Below are positions 19,732 to 30,356 of a stretch of 37,245 nucleotides of DNA, one piece after another. The notes beneath the pieces were generated by a model, which saw nothing but the letters and a program-made list of their open reading frames with translations, was not told the DNA's origin and searched no databases. Origin of the DNA: Prasinococcaceae sp. CCMP 1430. Lineage: Eukaryota; Prasinodermophyta; Palmophyllophyceae; Prasinococcales; Prasinococcaceae. The stretch lies in assembly GCA_013416795.1 (NCBI GenBank), contig RQSC01000009.1, positions 122,801-160,045 of the forward strand. The letters run 5' to 3'. The position numbers and the translations under genes were made by a program. Each line of letters begins with the position of its first letter. Position 1 is the stretch's first letter.

Positions 19732-21033
19732 GCTGCGGCAGGCACACCGCGCGCGCGCGCGCAGCACCTCGCTTGGCCGACGTCGCGCGCGGCGACGCCC
19801 GCAGGTCAAAGCGAACGCGGACGCGCGGCGCTGACTCAGCGCGCTTTTTTAGCGCGCCGAGGGGGCCCCGCCGCGCGGAGCAGGGACGCCGAGCGCAACG
19901 AGAAAGGCTTTTTTGACTGTGCGTATCAAATGCCATCGAAAAAAGGACGGGCGCGCTCCAGTACAAACAAACCTCTCTGCAGACAGTGTAAAAAGCTTTT
20001 TACTGTACAGTGCGGAAAGTCTCTATGAGTAGCCTGGGTAAAACTGGGCGCCCTGGCGAAGCGGCGCGCGCTGGAACGATTTTGAGGCGGGCGTAAATCC
20101 GCCTGGCGAGGCGAACGATTTTAAAGACGACCTCTGTACATACTGGAGTCTAGACTGCAGTACATCGGTGTACATCAAATGCCACGGAGAAAAACAGTCC
20201 CGAAGGCCGAACGCGGCCTGAAGTTTGGGCGTATTCTCGCCCAGGAGGGTCTGTACAGTACTTATCGTTCGCAGAGCGTTTTTTTATGGGTTTTTCGTTC
20301 TGGGTGTGGTTTTTGGTTTCGGGGGATGCGTTTGGGTTGGGGTGACCTTTCTCGAAGGCGCGATGAATTCCAGAAAATCTGCCGCACCGCATGCGCAAGA
20401 AAAGGCGCGAGGCCCGCGGGTTCGTGCGGTGTCCCCCGCGAATCATCCGGAATCGGCGCGAGATCCTCATGATAGCGTTTGGTTTTTTGTTTGCGGTTTG
20501 GATCCCAACCGGCCGGTGACGGACTTTTTGATCGGGGCGTCGCGCGCCGCTCGGTCTTCCTCCTGTAAACATGTCTCCCGTGGGTATGTACTTCGACCGC
20601 TTCGACGGGGTTCCTCCGCGATCGATGCGCTGCGGCGGGGCGCGCCTCCTCGATCCGATCGCCCATCCGACGCCCCGCGGCGGGGCACGCGTGGCGGCGG
20701 CATGGGCCGGCAATCCCAACCAATCCTGCCCGGGTTGGTCCCACCGCGGCCGCGTGGGGCGCGCGCGCGCCCCCACGTGTAATGCACGTGCGAATGGGGG
20801 CCCCCACGTGGATGCGTTTTCGCATTGATTTTGATGGCCCGTTGCATCCATATCAAGACGCACTGGGAGGGCGCGCGTCCGGAGGACTCCGCAATTTGGG
20901 TTGCGTTCGCATTTCGTGATTGAGGATTTTTATCAGGGTTCAATACGCAGAGTAGGAACCCTAAACCCCAATTATGAGGTCCGCTCGACCCGTCCGGACG
21001 CAGACCTCGAGGCGGCGGGCGGCGGCGGGCGCC
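19732..21033. other. Repeat-rich spacer between exportin-T and SMC1
   Basis: No convincing gene. It is less GC-rich than its surroundings and has several TGTACA/GTACA words. A pair of related blocks, TATCAAATGCCA (19924) and CATCAAATGCCA (about 20173), each precedes an A-rich lysine-coding-like run; CGATTTTGAGGCG and CGATTTTAAAGACG form another loose pair. It ends in the motif block before SMC1. The minus-strand frame 20150-20863 has no family features and I do not call it a gene. Confidence 0.5.
20813..20945 (+). promoter_or_regulatory. Motif cluster upstream of SMC1
   Basis: In order: TGCGTTTT (20813), ATTTTGATGGCC (20828-20839), ATTTGGGTTGC (20894-20904) and ATCAGGGTTCAAT (20932-20944), then AACCCTAAACCCC, a telo-box-like word, within 100 bp of the SMC1 ATG. 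The same words recur in other spacers, so this is a candidate promoter module. Confidence 0.4.
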
Positions 21034-24000
21034 ATGGCGGCCTCGGATGGGTTCGTGGAGCGCGGCCTGCTGCGCCTGGAGACGGAGAACTTCAAGTCCT
21101 ACAAGGGCGTGCAGACGTTCGGGCCGTTCAAGGACTTCACGGCGGTGATCGGGCCGAACGGCGCGGGGAAGTCGAACCTGATGGACGCGATCTCATTCGT
21201 GCTGGGCGTGACCACGCGCGCGCTGCGCGGCTCGCAGCTGCGCGACTTCGTGTACTCGCACGAGGAGGAGCCCGCCCCGCGCCGGTGCGCGGTGACGCTC
21301 GTGTTCCGCGGCGCCGACGGGGGCGAGATCGCGTTCTGTCGCACGGTGCACGCCGCGCAGGGCAACTCGGACTACCGCATCGACGGAAGGCCGACGACGT
21401 GGGAGGCGTACCAGGACGCGCTCAAGGAGCTCGGCGTGAACGTCAAGGCGCGCAACTTCCTGTGCTTCCAGGGCGACGTCGAGGCCATCGCCTCCAAGAG
21501 CCCCAAGGAGCTCACCGCGCTGATCGAGGAGGTCAGCGGCAGCGCCGAGCTGAGGAAGGACTACGAGGCGGCCGAGGCGGTGCGCAAGAAGGCCGAGGGC
21601 GCGCTGCAGCACGCCACGCAGAAGCGCAAGATGCTCACCTCTGAGAGGCGCCAGAAGAAGGACCAGAAGGAGGAGGCCGAGCGGCACATGCAGCGCGTGG
21701 AGGAGCTGCGCGAGCTCAAGGTGGAGAAGGCGCTCTTCCAGATGTTCCACGCCAACCGTGACATGGAGACGGAATCGGCCGAGCTCGAGAAGATCAATGA
21801 GAAGGTTGCCGAGGTGGCGCGCTCGCACCTGGTGACCGAGGGCGAGATCAAGGAGCGCAAGAGGGTGCACGCCAAGCACGTCAAGGAGAGCGTGATCGTC
21901 GAGAAGAAACTGGCCAAGAAGAAGGCCGACCTGGACACGCGCAGCCCAGCCGCGGTCAAGATGAAGGAGGAGATGAAGCGCGCGCAGCGCAAGGTGACCT
22001 CGGCGCAGAAGGACGTGGCCAAGGCCGCGGAGGCTGCCGAAAAGCACAGCGCCGAGCTCGTGCGCCTCGAGGGCGAGCTCGAGGCCGTGACGGTGGCGAG
22101 CGAGGAGTTCGAGAAGAACGTCAAGGCCGGCTCAAAGGGCAAGGGCAAGGTGCGCATGGCTGCCGACCAGCTGGACGCGTACAACAAGAAGAAGGAGGAG
22201 GCCGGCTCGAAGACCTTCACGCTGGTGCAGGATCGCGACGTCGCCGAGCGCCAGCTGCGCGCCGACAAGGAGCGCCTGAGCGGCCTCCAGGCCAAGAGCG
22301 GCGAGGTGGCCGCGCGCGAGGCCTCGCTCGAGAAATTGGGCAGCGACGGCAGGGAGCGCAAGGCCAAGCTGGAGACGGAGATTTCCAAGACGCGCGAAGA
22401 GCTCACCGATGCGAAGAAGGAGGAGAAAGCGCTCGCCGACAAGCACCGCAAGGCGCGCTCGCAGAAGGCGGAGCTGCAGAAGGAGCTCGAGACAATTGAG
22501 GGCAAGCTCAAGGAGGCGCGCGCCGACCGCCGCGAGAACGAGCGCGACGCCAAGGTCGCGCAGGCGCTCGAGGACATGAAGCGCCTCATCCCCGGCGTGC
22601 ACGGCCGCGTGATGGACCTGTGCCGCCCAAAGCAGCGCAAGTACAATCTTGCAGTGACCGTTGCCATGGGCAAGAACATGGACGCCGTGGTGGTGGAGGA
22701 TGAGCGCGCCGCCCGCGAGTGTATCCGCTACCTGAAGGAGCAGCGCGTGGCCGTCATGACTTTCCTGCCGCTGAGCTCCATCCGCAGCAAGCCTATCCGA
22801 GAGAGCCTGCGGCAGCTCGGTGGCTCCTCGCGCCTCATCGTTGACGTCGTCGACTACGAGTCGCGCTTCGAGGCGGCGGTGGTGTACGCCTGCGGCAGCA
22901 CGGTCGTCTGCGACACCACGGAAGAGGCCAAGGAGCTCACCTTCAACGGCGAGGAGCGCATCAAGGTCGTCAGCTTGGACGGCACGCTCATCGCGCGCAG
23001 CGGTGTCATCACTGGTGGCATCACCCAGGGCATGCACGACAAGTCAGGGCGCTGGAATGACAAGGCCATGGGCGAGCTGAAGGAGCGCCGCGCCGCCAAG
23101 CTCTCTGCGCTGGTGGACCTCGGCACCGACCAGAGGGAGCAGGCGGCAGAGGAGGACGCGCGCCAGCGCGCGGCGGGTCTGGAGCGCAAGCTCGGCTACC
23201 TTGAGGTTGATCTCAAGGCCACCAACAACAAACTCGACAAGGTCACCAAGGAGCTGAAGTCGCTCTCGGAGGAGCGCGCCCGCGTCGAGCCCGAGCTCGT
23301 GGCGGTGAAGCAGGCGGTCGAGAAAGGCAGCGCGGCGGTGGAGTCAATCACCAACAAGATCCGCGCCGTGGAAGACAAGGTCTTCGCCGCCTTCTCGAAG
23401 CAGGTTGGCGTGCGTTCCATACGCGAGTACGAGGAGACCCAGCTCAAGCGCGCGCAGGAGGAGGCCGAGCGCCGCGCGGCGCTCTCGAGCCAGCTCAACC
23501 GCCTGCGCGCGCAGCTCGAGTTTGAGAAGGGGCGCGGCGTCGAGAAGGGCGTGCCCAAGGCCGAGAAGGCGCTGCAGCAGGCCGAAAAGGCGCTGGAACG
23601 CCTCAAGGGGGAGCAGGCCAAGGCCAACGAGGCGCTGGAGGCCTCACGCTCGGAGCTGGACGAGCTCTCGCGCACGATGGCCGATGCGCGCGCCGCGGCT
23701 GACGAGATCGACGTCGAGGTCAAGGAGCTCGCCAAGGTTGGCGCCGAGCAACACAAGAAGGGCACCGCACTCAAGAAGGAGGCCACGAAGCGCGAGGCGG
23801 CGATGGAGAAGGCGCGCAATCAGCTGCTCGACCTTTGGCGAGCTGCGCGCGTTGAGCAGCTGAAGCTCCCGCTCACGAACGCTGCTGGTTCGGAACGCCA
23901 GCAGGGGGATGAGCCCATGGAGATCGACGGCGATGACGGCGAGGGCGAGGACGACGACACTGTGCCTGCGCTGGACTTCGACTCGCTGGAGAGGCGCCTC

Positions 24001-24744
24001 ACCAAAGCGCTCAGCGCGAAGGAGATCGGGCGCATCGCGGACGAGTTCGCCGAGAGCATCGACACGTTGGAGCGCGACGTGGAGGCGAGCGCACCCAATC
24101 TCAAGGCCCTGGACCAGTACGCCGGCCTCAAGGACAAAGAAAAGACTGCGGTCGACGAATTCGAAGCGGCGCGCCTCGAGCTCAGCGCCGCAGGCGCCAC
24201 CTTCGAAAAGATCCGCCAGCAGCGCTACGACCTCTTCATGGCGGCGTTCTCGCACGTGAGCGGCCATATCGATGCGATCTACAAGCTGCTGACGACGGGT
24301 CCAAACATGCCCGCCGGTGGCACGGCCTACCTGAGCCTGGAGGCTCAGGACGACCCCTTTCTCGCGGGCATCAAGTACACCGCCATGCCTCCCACCAAGC
24401 GCTTCCGCGACATGGAGCAGCTCAGCGGCGGCGAGAAGACCGTGGCGGCGCTGGCGCTCCTGTTTTCAATCCACTCCTTCAAGCCCGCGCCATTTTTCGT
24501 GCTGGACGAGGTCGATGCGGCGCTGGACAATGCCAACGTGGCGCGCGTGGCGCGCTTCCTTCGCGAGAAGGCATCGGAGAAGCGTGGCGGTGACGACAGC
24601 GACGATGCGGGTTTCCAGAGCGTGGTCATCTCCCTCAAGGACGCATTCTACGAGCACGCGCATGGGCTGGTCGGCGTGTACCGCGACGCAGAGAAGAGGT
24701 CCAGCAGCACGCTCACGTTCGACCTCACGACGCTCGTGGCGTGA
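21034..24744 (+). CDS. SMC1: SMC1, cohesin ATPase subunit
   Basis: Single exon, 1,236 aa from ATG 21034 ([20 protein letters not shown]). An in-frame ATG at 20974 would add 20 residues. SMC1 with SMC3 and the kleisin forms the cohesin ring that holds sister chromatids. Domains: N-terminal ATPase lobe with Walker A GPNGAGKS (about residues 40-47) and family motif [10 protein letters not shown]; first coiled coil; hinge at about 520-670 ([20 protein letters not shown], ending [10 protein letters not shown]); second coiled coil; C-terminal lobe with signature [16 protein letters not shown] (from about 1129), Walker [14 protein letters not shown] and the end [10 protein letters not shown]. The motif FQGDVEAIA favours SMC1 over the other SMC classes. 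An acidic insert ([14 protein letters not shown]) interrupts the second coil at about residue 965. All ATPase motifs are intact. Confidence 0.95.
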   Translation: MAASDGFVERGLLRLETENFKSYKGVQTFGPFKDFTAVIGPNGAGKSNLMDAISFVLGVTTRALRGSQLRDFVYSHEEEPAPRRCAVTLVFRGADGGEIAFCRTVHAAQGNSDYRIDGRPTTWEAYQDALKELGVNVKARNFLCFQGDVEAIASKSPKELTALIEEVSGSAELRKDYEAAEAVRKKAEGALQHATQKRKMLTSERRQKKDQKEEAERHMQRVEELRELKVEKALFQMFHANRDMETESAELEKINEKVAEVARSHLVTEGEIKERKRVHAKHVKESVIVEKKLAKKKADLDTRSPAAVKMKEEMKRAQRKVTSAQKDVAKAAEAAEKHSAELVRLEGELEAVTVASEEFEKNVKAGSKGKGKVRMAADQLDAYNKKKEEAGSKTFTLVQDRDVAERQLRADKERLSGLQAKSGEVAAREASLEKLGSDGRERKAKLETEISKTREELTDAKKEEKALADKHRKARSQKAELQKELETIEGKLKEARADRRENERDAKVAQALEDMKRLIPGVHGRVMDLCRPKQRKYNLAVTVAMGKNMDAVVVEDERAARECIRYLKEQRVAVMTFLPLSSIRSKPIRESLRQLGGSSRLIVDVVDYESRFEAAVVYACGSTVVCDTTEEAKELTFNGEERIKVVSLDGTLIARSGVITGGITQGMHDKSGRWNDKAMGELKERRAAKLSALVDLGTDQREQAAEEDARQRAAGLERKLGYLEVDLKATNNKLDKVTKELKSLSEERARVEPELVAVKQAVEKGSAAVESITNKIRAVEDKVFAAFSKQVGVRSIREYEETQLKRAQEEAERRAALSSQLNRLRAQLEFEKGRGVEKGVPKAEKALQQAEKALERLKGEQAKANEALEASRSELDELSRTMADARAAADEIDVEVKELAKVGAEQHKKGTALKKEATKREAAMEKARNQLLDLWRAARVEQLKLPLTNAAGSERQQGDEPMEIDGDDGEGEDDDTVPALDFDSLERRLTKALSAKEIGRIADEFAESIDTLERDVEASAPNLKALDQYAGLKDKEKTAVDEFEAARLELSAAGATFEKIRQQRYDLFMAAFSHVSGHIDAIYKLLTTGPNMPAGGTAYLSLEAQDDPFLAGIKYTAMPPTKRFRDMEQLSGGEKTVAALALLFSIHSFKPAPFFVLDEVDAALDNANVARVARFLREKASEKRGGDDSDDAGFQSVVISLKDAFYEHAHGLVGVYRDAEKRSSSTLTFDLTTLVA

Positions 24745-24955
24745 GCGCGGCTGTCTGCGACCGGGCGCAGCGGTGGCGGGCAATTAGAGGTCGCGCGCGC
24801 GACGGATGCCATCTCATGAGTGCGCGTTGGCGCCACTGCATATTACATACATACACCCGCTCTCTTGTCAGCCCGCGCAGTCTCAGCGCGCGCGCGGGCG
24901 CTCAGAACGCGCCGGTAGCCCCTGCGCGCTCCCCAACCCCCTTCACCAGCGCGCC

Positions 24956-25797
24956 TCACCACCCCTCGGCGGGCAGCGAGTAGTCGCGCTCGTGCATGCT
25001 CAGCACGAAGAGGTTTCCCTTGTCCCCTCTGCAGACGCGCAAGTCATCGTCGAGGTAGGTGATCTATCCAGGCGCGCACGCCGATCATGTCAGCGCACAC
25101 GTCCACAGCGCAGCTCGCGGCGCTCGCGCGATTGGAGCGCCGGCCGGGCGGGGGCTCCACGCACCTTGAGCCAGCCACGCGCGCGCTCGGGGGCCTTGAC
25201 CTTCAGGAAGCCCGCCAAGCGGAACGTGTCGAACTGCACATCGACGATGTCATCCGCGCCGCGTGGCGTGAGCTTCGCTCGCACTGCGTTGAAGAGCGGA
25301 GCCCCCTCGAGGTTCTCCGCGCGCAGGCTGCCCGCATCGAGCGCCTGCAGGATTTTGCCCCACGGCCGCAGCCACTTTGGCTTGGAGGTGCCCAGGATGG
25401 ACGCCGAGGTGGTGTAGAGCAGCTCCCACTGGCCGTTGAGGCGCGCCGAGCTCAGCGGGTCGTCCGTAGGGTTGAGCGCCTCGAGCGCAGCAGCGAGCGC
25501 GTCGACGTTTGCAGCCTGCTCCTCGCTCGCCGCGGCGCCGCGGTCGATGCCCTCGAGGGACTTGAGCAGCTCCTCCTTCGCCTGCAGCGCCGCCGCAGAC
25601 GGCGCGGGGCCGAGCGCGCGCGCGCGCGCGCGCGCAGGCCGACGGGGACTGGGCCGACGCCTCAAGCGCCGCCACGTACTCGAGCAGCGCCCGCAGCGCG
25701 CTATGTGGCGCCACGGCGCGACGCCGCGCTCACACGTCACCCCGAAATGCACCACTTTTACCCACGGGAGACTCAAAAGTGTCATATCACATTGCAT
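24956..25797 (-). CDS. PAP/fibrillin (plastid lipid-associated) protein, two exons
   Basis: Complement of join(24956..25063, 25165..25797), 246 aa if started at 25797. The core reads KEELLKSLEGIDRG, LNGQWELLYTTSASILG, DIVDVQFDTFRLAGFLKVKA, and after splicing ITYLDDDLRVCRGDKGNLFV and HERDYSLPAEGW to the stop: a classic complete PAP/fibrillin ending. The intron is 101 bp (donor GTGCGT, acceptor GGATAG, CTGAC 26 bases upstream), phase 0. The start is uncertain. The ATG at 25797 gives an N-terminus unlike a transit peptide, and it overlaps the start of the divergent DadA-like gene, so a different first exon is likely. It converges on SMC1, 211 bp between the stops. It differs from the fibrillin at the left edge and belongs to another subgroup. 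Confidence 0.82.
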
Positions 25798-25808
25798 TCA
25801 AATGGCAA

Positions 25809-27380
25809 ATGCTGCGCTGCGAGGTCAGGTGCGCAGGCCGATGGTGCGGCGCCACGCTGCATGCAGCGGGGTGCCAGGGAGGAGTGGTGGGCTGGGGGGT
25901 TGGGTACTGGCCACACCGCTCGCGTCGTTGCGCCGCGCCGCCCCTGCCTGCCCACCCCGCACCGCGCGCGCTACGCTGCGCGCGGGGCGCGGCATGGCGC
26001 CGGCGGACGCGCCGCGCGGCCGTGGTCGTCGGATCGGGCTTCGTCGGGCTGTCGAGCGCGCTCGCGCTGCAGCGCACCGGGCGCTTCGCGAGCGTCACGC
26101 TGCTCGAGCGCGCGGCGGGCGGCGCGGGGAGCGGCGCGTCGGCGTCGGCGGGCAACGCAGGGACCTTCGCTGCCTACGCTAACATCCCCGTCGCGCGTCC
26201 CGGGCTGTGGAAGGACGCGCTGCCCATGCTGCTGGACAACACCAAGCCGCTGTCGCTCGCGGCGACTCCCCACCTGCTTCGCATGCTGCCGTGGGCAGCG
26301 CGCTTCCTGCGCGCCTGCCGACCCGATGCCGTGCGCCACTCGGCGCTTGCGCTCGGCGCACTGCTGCGCGAGGCGCAGGCGGCGTATGATGCCATTTTTG
26401 AGCAGGCGGGCGTCGACGTGGACGCACCCATGGGAGCGGCGTACGCGCCCAACCCGGAATCGGTGGAGCTGCCCTTCGCCGCCCGAAACGGCTACATGAT
26501 CTTGCAACGCACGCCCGAGGCGATGGAGGGCAGCAAGGCCAGCGCTGCGCTGCGACGCGAAGGCCTCGGTCCCTCGCTGCGCATGGAGGCGCTGGACACG
26601 GCGGGCGTCAAGGACCTCGAGCCTGGCGTGAGCGAGCGAGCGTGCGGAGGTGGCGCGTGGTACTTCCCGGACGGCTGGTTCCTGCGCGACCCGGCGGCGC
26701 TCTGCCGCGCGCTGGCCGATGGTTTTGAGGCCGGTGGGGGGGAGATCGTCTCCGGCGCGAAGGGTGACGTCGTGTCGCTTGTCCCGGGTGCGGGCGGGGC
26801 GCGCGTGAGCGTTCGAACGGCCGGCGGCGCCGCACACGAGGCCGACGTGTGCGTGATTGCAGCGGGAGCGCACTCTGCCGCGCTGTCACGCTCGCTGGGC
26901 GAGCGGATACCCCTGGACACCGAGCGCGGCTATCACGTTGAGTGGGCGCAGGGCAGCGAGGCGACGCTCACGCGCCCGGTGTGCTCAGTCGACGGGGGCT
27001 TCATCGCGACGCCGATGGCCAACGGGATGCGCGCGGCGGGGTTGGTCGAGTTTGGCGGCACGCGCGCGCCTCCCGTGCGCGCGCGCTTCGATCAGCTCGA
27101 ACGCGCCACGCGCGAGCTGCTCGTGGACGATAGCGCGCGTGGCCTTGGCACGCGAGAGGCCGGGCGCGACTGGCTAGGCTTCCGGCCGACGCTACCGGAC
27201 GCACTGCCCGTCATTGGGCGCGCACGCAGTTGCGAGGCGGTCATATACGCCTTCGGCGCGCAGCACATCGGCTGGACGTGCGGCGGCATCACGGCCAAAT
27301 TGGTCACAGAGCTTGCGCTGGGCGAAGAGCCTTCGGTCGACCTGGCACCCTACAGCGCCTCGCGATTCAGACTGTGGTGA
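25809..27380 (+). CDS. DadA-like FAD-dependent D-amino-acid dehydrogenase/oxidoreductase
   Basis: Single exon, 523 aa from ATG 25809 (an in-frame ATG at 25779 is also possible). The DAO superfamily removes hydrogen from amine substrates, passing electrons to FAD. The dinucleotide fold begins AVVVGSGFVGLSSALALQR (about residue 72) followed by a glutamate at the end of strand 2 (TLLER). Then come GAGSGASASAGNAGTFAAYA, typical of DadA, a second FAD segment VCVIAAGAHSAALSRSL, RGYHVEW, and the C-terminal RPTLPDALPVIGRA plus AFGAQHIGWTCGG. The arginine-rich first 70 residues could be organelle targeting. The exact substrate is not readable from the sequence. It converges on the Ycf49-like gene, about 245 bp between the stops. 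Confidence 0.8.
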   Translation: MLRCEVRCAGRWCGATLHAAGCQGGVVGWGVGYWPHRSRRCAAPPLPAHPAPRALRCARGAAWRRRTRRAAVVVGSGFVGLSSALALQRTGRFASVTLLERAAGGAGSGASASAGNAGTFAAYANIPVARPGLWKDALPMLLDNTKPLSLAATPHLLRMLPWAARFLRACRPDAVRHSALALGALLREAQAAYDAIFEQAGVDVDAPMGAAYAPNPESVELPFAARNGYMILQRTPEAMEGSKASAALRREGLGPSLRMEALDTAGVKDLEPGVSERACGGGAWYFPDGWFLRDPAALCRALADGFEAGGGEIVSGAKGDVVSLVPGAGGARVSVRTAGGAAHEADVCVIAAGAHSAALSRSLGERIPLDTERGYHVEWAQGSEATLTRPVCSVDGGFIATPMANGMRAAGLVEFGGTRAPPVRARFDQLERATRELLVDDSARGLGTREAGRDWLGFRPTLPDALPVIGRARSCEAVIYAFGAQHIGWTCGGITAKLVTELALGEEPSVDLAPYSASRFRLW

Positions 27381-27624
27381 GGCGCACCCTCCTCACCGGC
27401 GCGCCAGCCAGTGTGAACGTGAGCGGTCGGTATTAATGATATAATGACATTGTGTGGTTTTGGCAAAGTGCGCAGGGCACGCGGCCGCGCGCGAGCTCAG
27501 CAGCGCAGGGCCGCACCGCCGCGGACGGCGAGCTCTCACACGCAGCGCGCGCGAGGGGGATTGGGCGTGCTCGTACTCATACATGGTAGACTACACGGCG
27601 ACACGTCAGACCGACGATCAGAGC

Positions 27625-29317
27625 TCACCCACTGGCCTCCTCGGACGCATCCTCCTCCTTGTTCGGATCGACGCCAGCCGATTTGAGCGCCTTTTCTACC
27701 GTGGGAGCGAGTGCGATGGCTGCACCCAGGCGCAGAGGCACCAGCAAGCGCACGCCATTAATGAAGACGGCTCCAGCGCCCAGCAGCCGTGCCTTGTCAG
27801 CCGGATCGCTGAGGTCGAGCCAGGTGCCGTCGGCCACTTTGTACCACGAGAGCGCCAACGGGAACGCAATCGCCCAGAATCCCAGCTCAACGAGCACGTA
27901 CGAAAGCGTGCCCGCGAGGCCAAAGCTCTTCACGTTCGCCATGGACAGGGTTGGTGCACCCTCGGTCTTGCTCGTAATTCCGTAGGTGATCAGGGCACTC
28001 GAGAGCGCCACCAGGCCCAGGGCAGCGGGATACGAGGGGTTGAAGGGCGCATCGCCCGCGAGCAGCTCGCCGTACTTCACCAATGCGGCGCCGCCGGCAG
28101 ACCAAAGCGCAAGCTTGAATATGAAGCCATCCTCGTCAAACGGCTTTGGCTCGGATGCCGCAGGTGCTTCGGCTGCGTCGCCGATGCGCTTGCCCTCGTT
28201 CCACACGCGGTAGGCCGCGTAGGCGCAGGCCGTGTTACCCGAGAGCGTGAGCAGGGCCTGGAGTGGCACCAGCGCACCGATCTCCGGCGGGTTGTAAAAG
28301 ACGTGGAAGGTGCAGGCCGTGAAGCCCGAGGCGAGAAAGGGCGACATGGCCCAGGTGAGGCCCTTCCAGGCCTTGTTGCCCGAGTGGTCGCCGTACGCCC
28401 ACACAAGCGACATAGCGGTCGCCCACTCGGTCACGCTGCTGACATGCACCACCCAGGTGGGGAGGCTGAGCGCATTGGCCGGCTCGTCGTGCAGCGCACC
28501 CGCGAGTAGCGCCGGCGCGGCGACGGCGGCGACGGCGCAACCTGCAAGCGAGACGCCCACCAGCTTGCCCACTCCCACGATCGGTACGTCCCCGTCCGAC
28601 TCCTCCCCTCTCGGCAAGGCCAAAGCGCGAGCGAAGCCCAGCGCGAAGAGGAGGTTCGAGAGGGTCAGAAGTGCCTCGCTCGAGCCATGGAGTACGTCAA
28701 CGTTCGCGAGGATGTCGCCGAACCGCGCCTTCGCGACGATTCCCGCCGGGATGGTGGCGAAGACGAACAGCAGCAGGAATCGCGCGCCGAAGTTGGACAG
28801 CGGCGGCGTCTTGGTCTCGGGGCGCGAGAGGAAGTACAGGTAGCCCAGGTACGGCGCGAGCCCTGCCTGGAACAGTTTCGTCTCCACCCCTGCGAGCGCG
28901 GCGGGCAGGCCGTTGGCGCCAACGCTCCACGCGTCGGTCGCGAGGGCGGCCACCTCCTGCGGCGAGGCCTTCCCAGCACCGCCCCCCCCCGTCGAGTCGA
29001 CAGCCAGCATCACATCTCGCGCCAGGTGCTCTTTTCGCACGATGTCGTCCCCGTTGATTGCGGGTGCGCCACCTTCGTCCACGTTGAACGCGGCGAATTC
29101 GCCGAGACTTAGCGTAGCCACCACGCCGTCGGCCGCTACGAGGCGCACAGTGAGGTTCTGATATCGCACTGTGGCATTGCGAAAGATGCGCGAAACCAGC
29201 GATATGAGCCATCCCTTTGGTCGCTGCTTCTGCTGCTTCTCCTGTTGCTGCTCCTCGCCGGTGGCATCATGAGGGGCAGCGTCCACATCTTCGGAAGGAA
29301 TGTGAGGGCTCTGAGCC
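27625..29317 (-). CDS. Ycf49-like (DUF3593/DUF2499) multi-pass membrane protein with in-frame chorein-like N-terminal segment; 5' partial
   Basis: The frame is open from the N at 29318 to the stop at 27625. The main part (from about 28960) matches plastid/cyanobacterial membrane families. YLYFLSRPETKTPPLSNFGA with ATIPAGIVAK and NVDVLHGSSEALLTLSNLL resembles DUF3593. LPTWVVHVSSVTEWATAMSL with NKAWKGLTWAMSPFLASGFT resembles DUF2499/Ycf49. A third conserved block, FGLAGTLSYVLVELGFWAIA, follows. I count about nine or ten hydrophobic segments, and a charged tail ends EEASG. Plant relatives are chloroplast proteins of unknown biochemical function. Upstream in the same frame is a chorein-like segment (separate entry). 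An internal ATG at 29009 could instead start the membrane protein. The fusion may be real or may reflect a missing boundary next to the contig join. Confidence 0.72.
28975..29270 (-). other. Chorein_N (VPS13-family lipid-transfer) segment
   Basis: The translated frame reads RPKGWLISLVSRIFRNATVR, then a YQNLTVRLV stretch, VVATLSLGEFAAFNVDEG, and NGDDIVRKEHLARDVMLAVD. In VPS13 proteins, especially VPS13B-like ones, an N-terminal chorein block has the same order: GWL-SLV-KI-NI-V-NL-LK, D-VLS-N, E-Y-VDE, then ATDLVLRK. The beginning of the chorein domain (about 100 residues) would lie beyond the N at 29318 and is missing. Confidence 0.55.
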
Positions 29318-29318
29318 N
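29318..29318. other. Single N, probable contig join
   Basis: An isolated N where the minus-strand chorein segment and the plus-strand rhomboid are both cut off. Reading frames that continue across it are not evidence of linkage. Confidence 0.75.
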
Positions 29319-30003
29319 GCAGGGGGGGCCACGGGCGGCGCCCACCGCGCAGGCCGCTGGCGTGGGGAACGCGACGGCGCCCGTGAACGGCAACGGCGGC
29401 GCGCCGGCGCGTGATAACGGCGTGTTTCTGTTGCTGGTGCTTAACATGGGCGTCTACATCGCCGATCACGTCCTCAAGTTGCCTGTCGGGGAGAGCATGT
29501 ACCTGTGGCACGCGCACCCCCAACCGTGGCAATGGGTGACGAGCCTCTTCGCACACGGCTCGTGGGGTCACCTGAGCGGCAATATGTTCTTCCTCTACGT
29601 CTTTGGGCGCATCCTCGAGGAGCAGGAGGGCTCGTGGGCGTTGGTCTTCACCTACCTGCTTTGTGGCGTGTGCGCAAACGTCGCGAGTGTGCTCCTCCTC
29701 GGCCACGGCGCAGGCGGCGCGACGATGGTCTCGCTGGGCGCCTCGGGCGCCGTCTTCGGCCTCTTCACCGTCGCCACCCTCGCCAAGATCAGCTTCAATT
29801 GGAAGCGCCTGCTCGAGTCCGTCATCCTCGGCAACTTCGTCGTCGAACGGCTGTGGCAGGAGGGCGCCATGCAGCTCGGGGGCGGCGCCATGGCGGGGGG
29901 CGCCATGGTCAACCACATCGCACACATCGCCGGCGCGCTCGCCGGCGTCATGCTCATCATGCTGCTCAACTCGCTGCCCAAGGACGACGGCAGCGCCGCG
30001 TGA
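29319..30003 (+). CDS. Rhomboid intramembrane serine protease, plant/plastid type, 5' partial
   Basis: Rhomboids cleave transmembrane segments inside the membrane. Visible: NGVFLLLVLNMGVYIADHVL (TM1), the L1-loop region WQWVTSLFAHGSWGHLSGN ahead of MFFLYVFG, the catalytic Ser in SLGASGAVFGLF (near 29740), and the catalytic His in VNHIAHIAGALAGVML (near 29914), so the Ser-His dyad is complete. The sequence (FGRILEEQEGSW, then ISFNWKRLLE, ESVILGNFVVERL) resembles plant RBL proteins of the chloroplast envelope. The start is not visible: the Gly/Ala/Asn-rich N-terminal segment runs into the N at 29318, and the apparent ATG at 29266 lies on the other contig. It ends in DDGSAA. Confidence 0.85.
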
Positions 30004-30149
30004 GGTGGAATCCCTAATAAGGATACGTAGTAGTACTACTGTAGTGTCACCAGACTGCAGTGAGACGCGTACGTACAGTCTAGTAAGGGTTTTGTTATTG
30101 GGGTTTACTAGTAGGGTTCGTATGCTCCGACGCGACGCAGCAACGGCGA

Positions 30150-30186
30150 GGTCAAAATGCACGCGCAGTTCGGAGGTCGAAACGCA
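30150..30186. promoter_or_regulatory. Paired GGTCAAAATGCA/GGTCGAAACGCA motifs
   Basis: GGTCAAAATGCA (30150-30161) and GGTCGAAACGCA (30175-30186) are near-copies, reversed, of the TGCGTTTTGACC word at 7400. A nearby AGGGTTC (30113) repeats the second shared word. They precede the GYF_2 gene. Confidence 0.35.
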
Positions 30187-30240
30187 CGCGGGCGCGCGAG
30201 AAATTCGAAAACGGCGCTCCTCGCGCTGGCGCGCGCGTGG

Positions 30241-30280
30241 GTGGGTCCGGTGGGGGTGGGTGGGTGGGTGGGGGGCGGGG
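30241..30280 (+). repeat. G-rich tract with GGGT repeats
   Basis: Several runs of three or more G separated by single T form a quadruplex-capable stretch. It starts at a donor-like GTGGGT that could begin the first intron of the GYF_2 gene. Confidence 0.6.
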
Positions 30281-30356
30281 GCGCCACACTGCTGCTGCCG
30301 CTGCGCAGCATGCCGACCGCGCGGGCTGACGCGCGGCCCGCGCGCGGCGCGAGCAG

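Noticed and set aside
19210-19966. Frames spanning the N gap
   Set aside because: They are open only because the bases are unknown.
20150-20863. Minus-strand 237-codon frame in the exportin-T/SMC1 spacer
   Set aside because: Arg/Pro/Gly-rich, no recognisable domain, and it overlaps the repeated spacer words; possible but not supported.
20945-20970. AACCCTAAACCCC as a telomere remnant
   Set aside because: A single partial unit, not an array; at most a telo-box-like promoter word.
21193-23819. Several long minus-strand frames within SMC1
   Set aside because: Shadows of a strongly conserved single exon; leucine- or serine-rich with no family features.
29319-30162. Minus-strand frame running on from the chorein segment through the rhomboid region (up to 845 codons in total)
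   Set aside because: The upstream half is the exact antisense of the conserved rhomboid exon and crosses the N at 29318; composition is His/Glu/Arg shadow-like.
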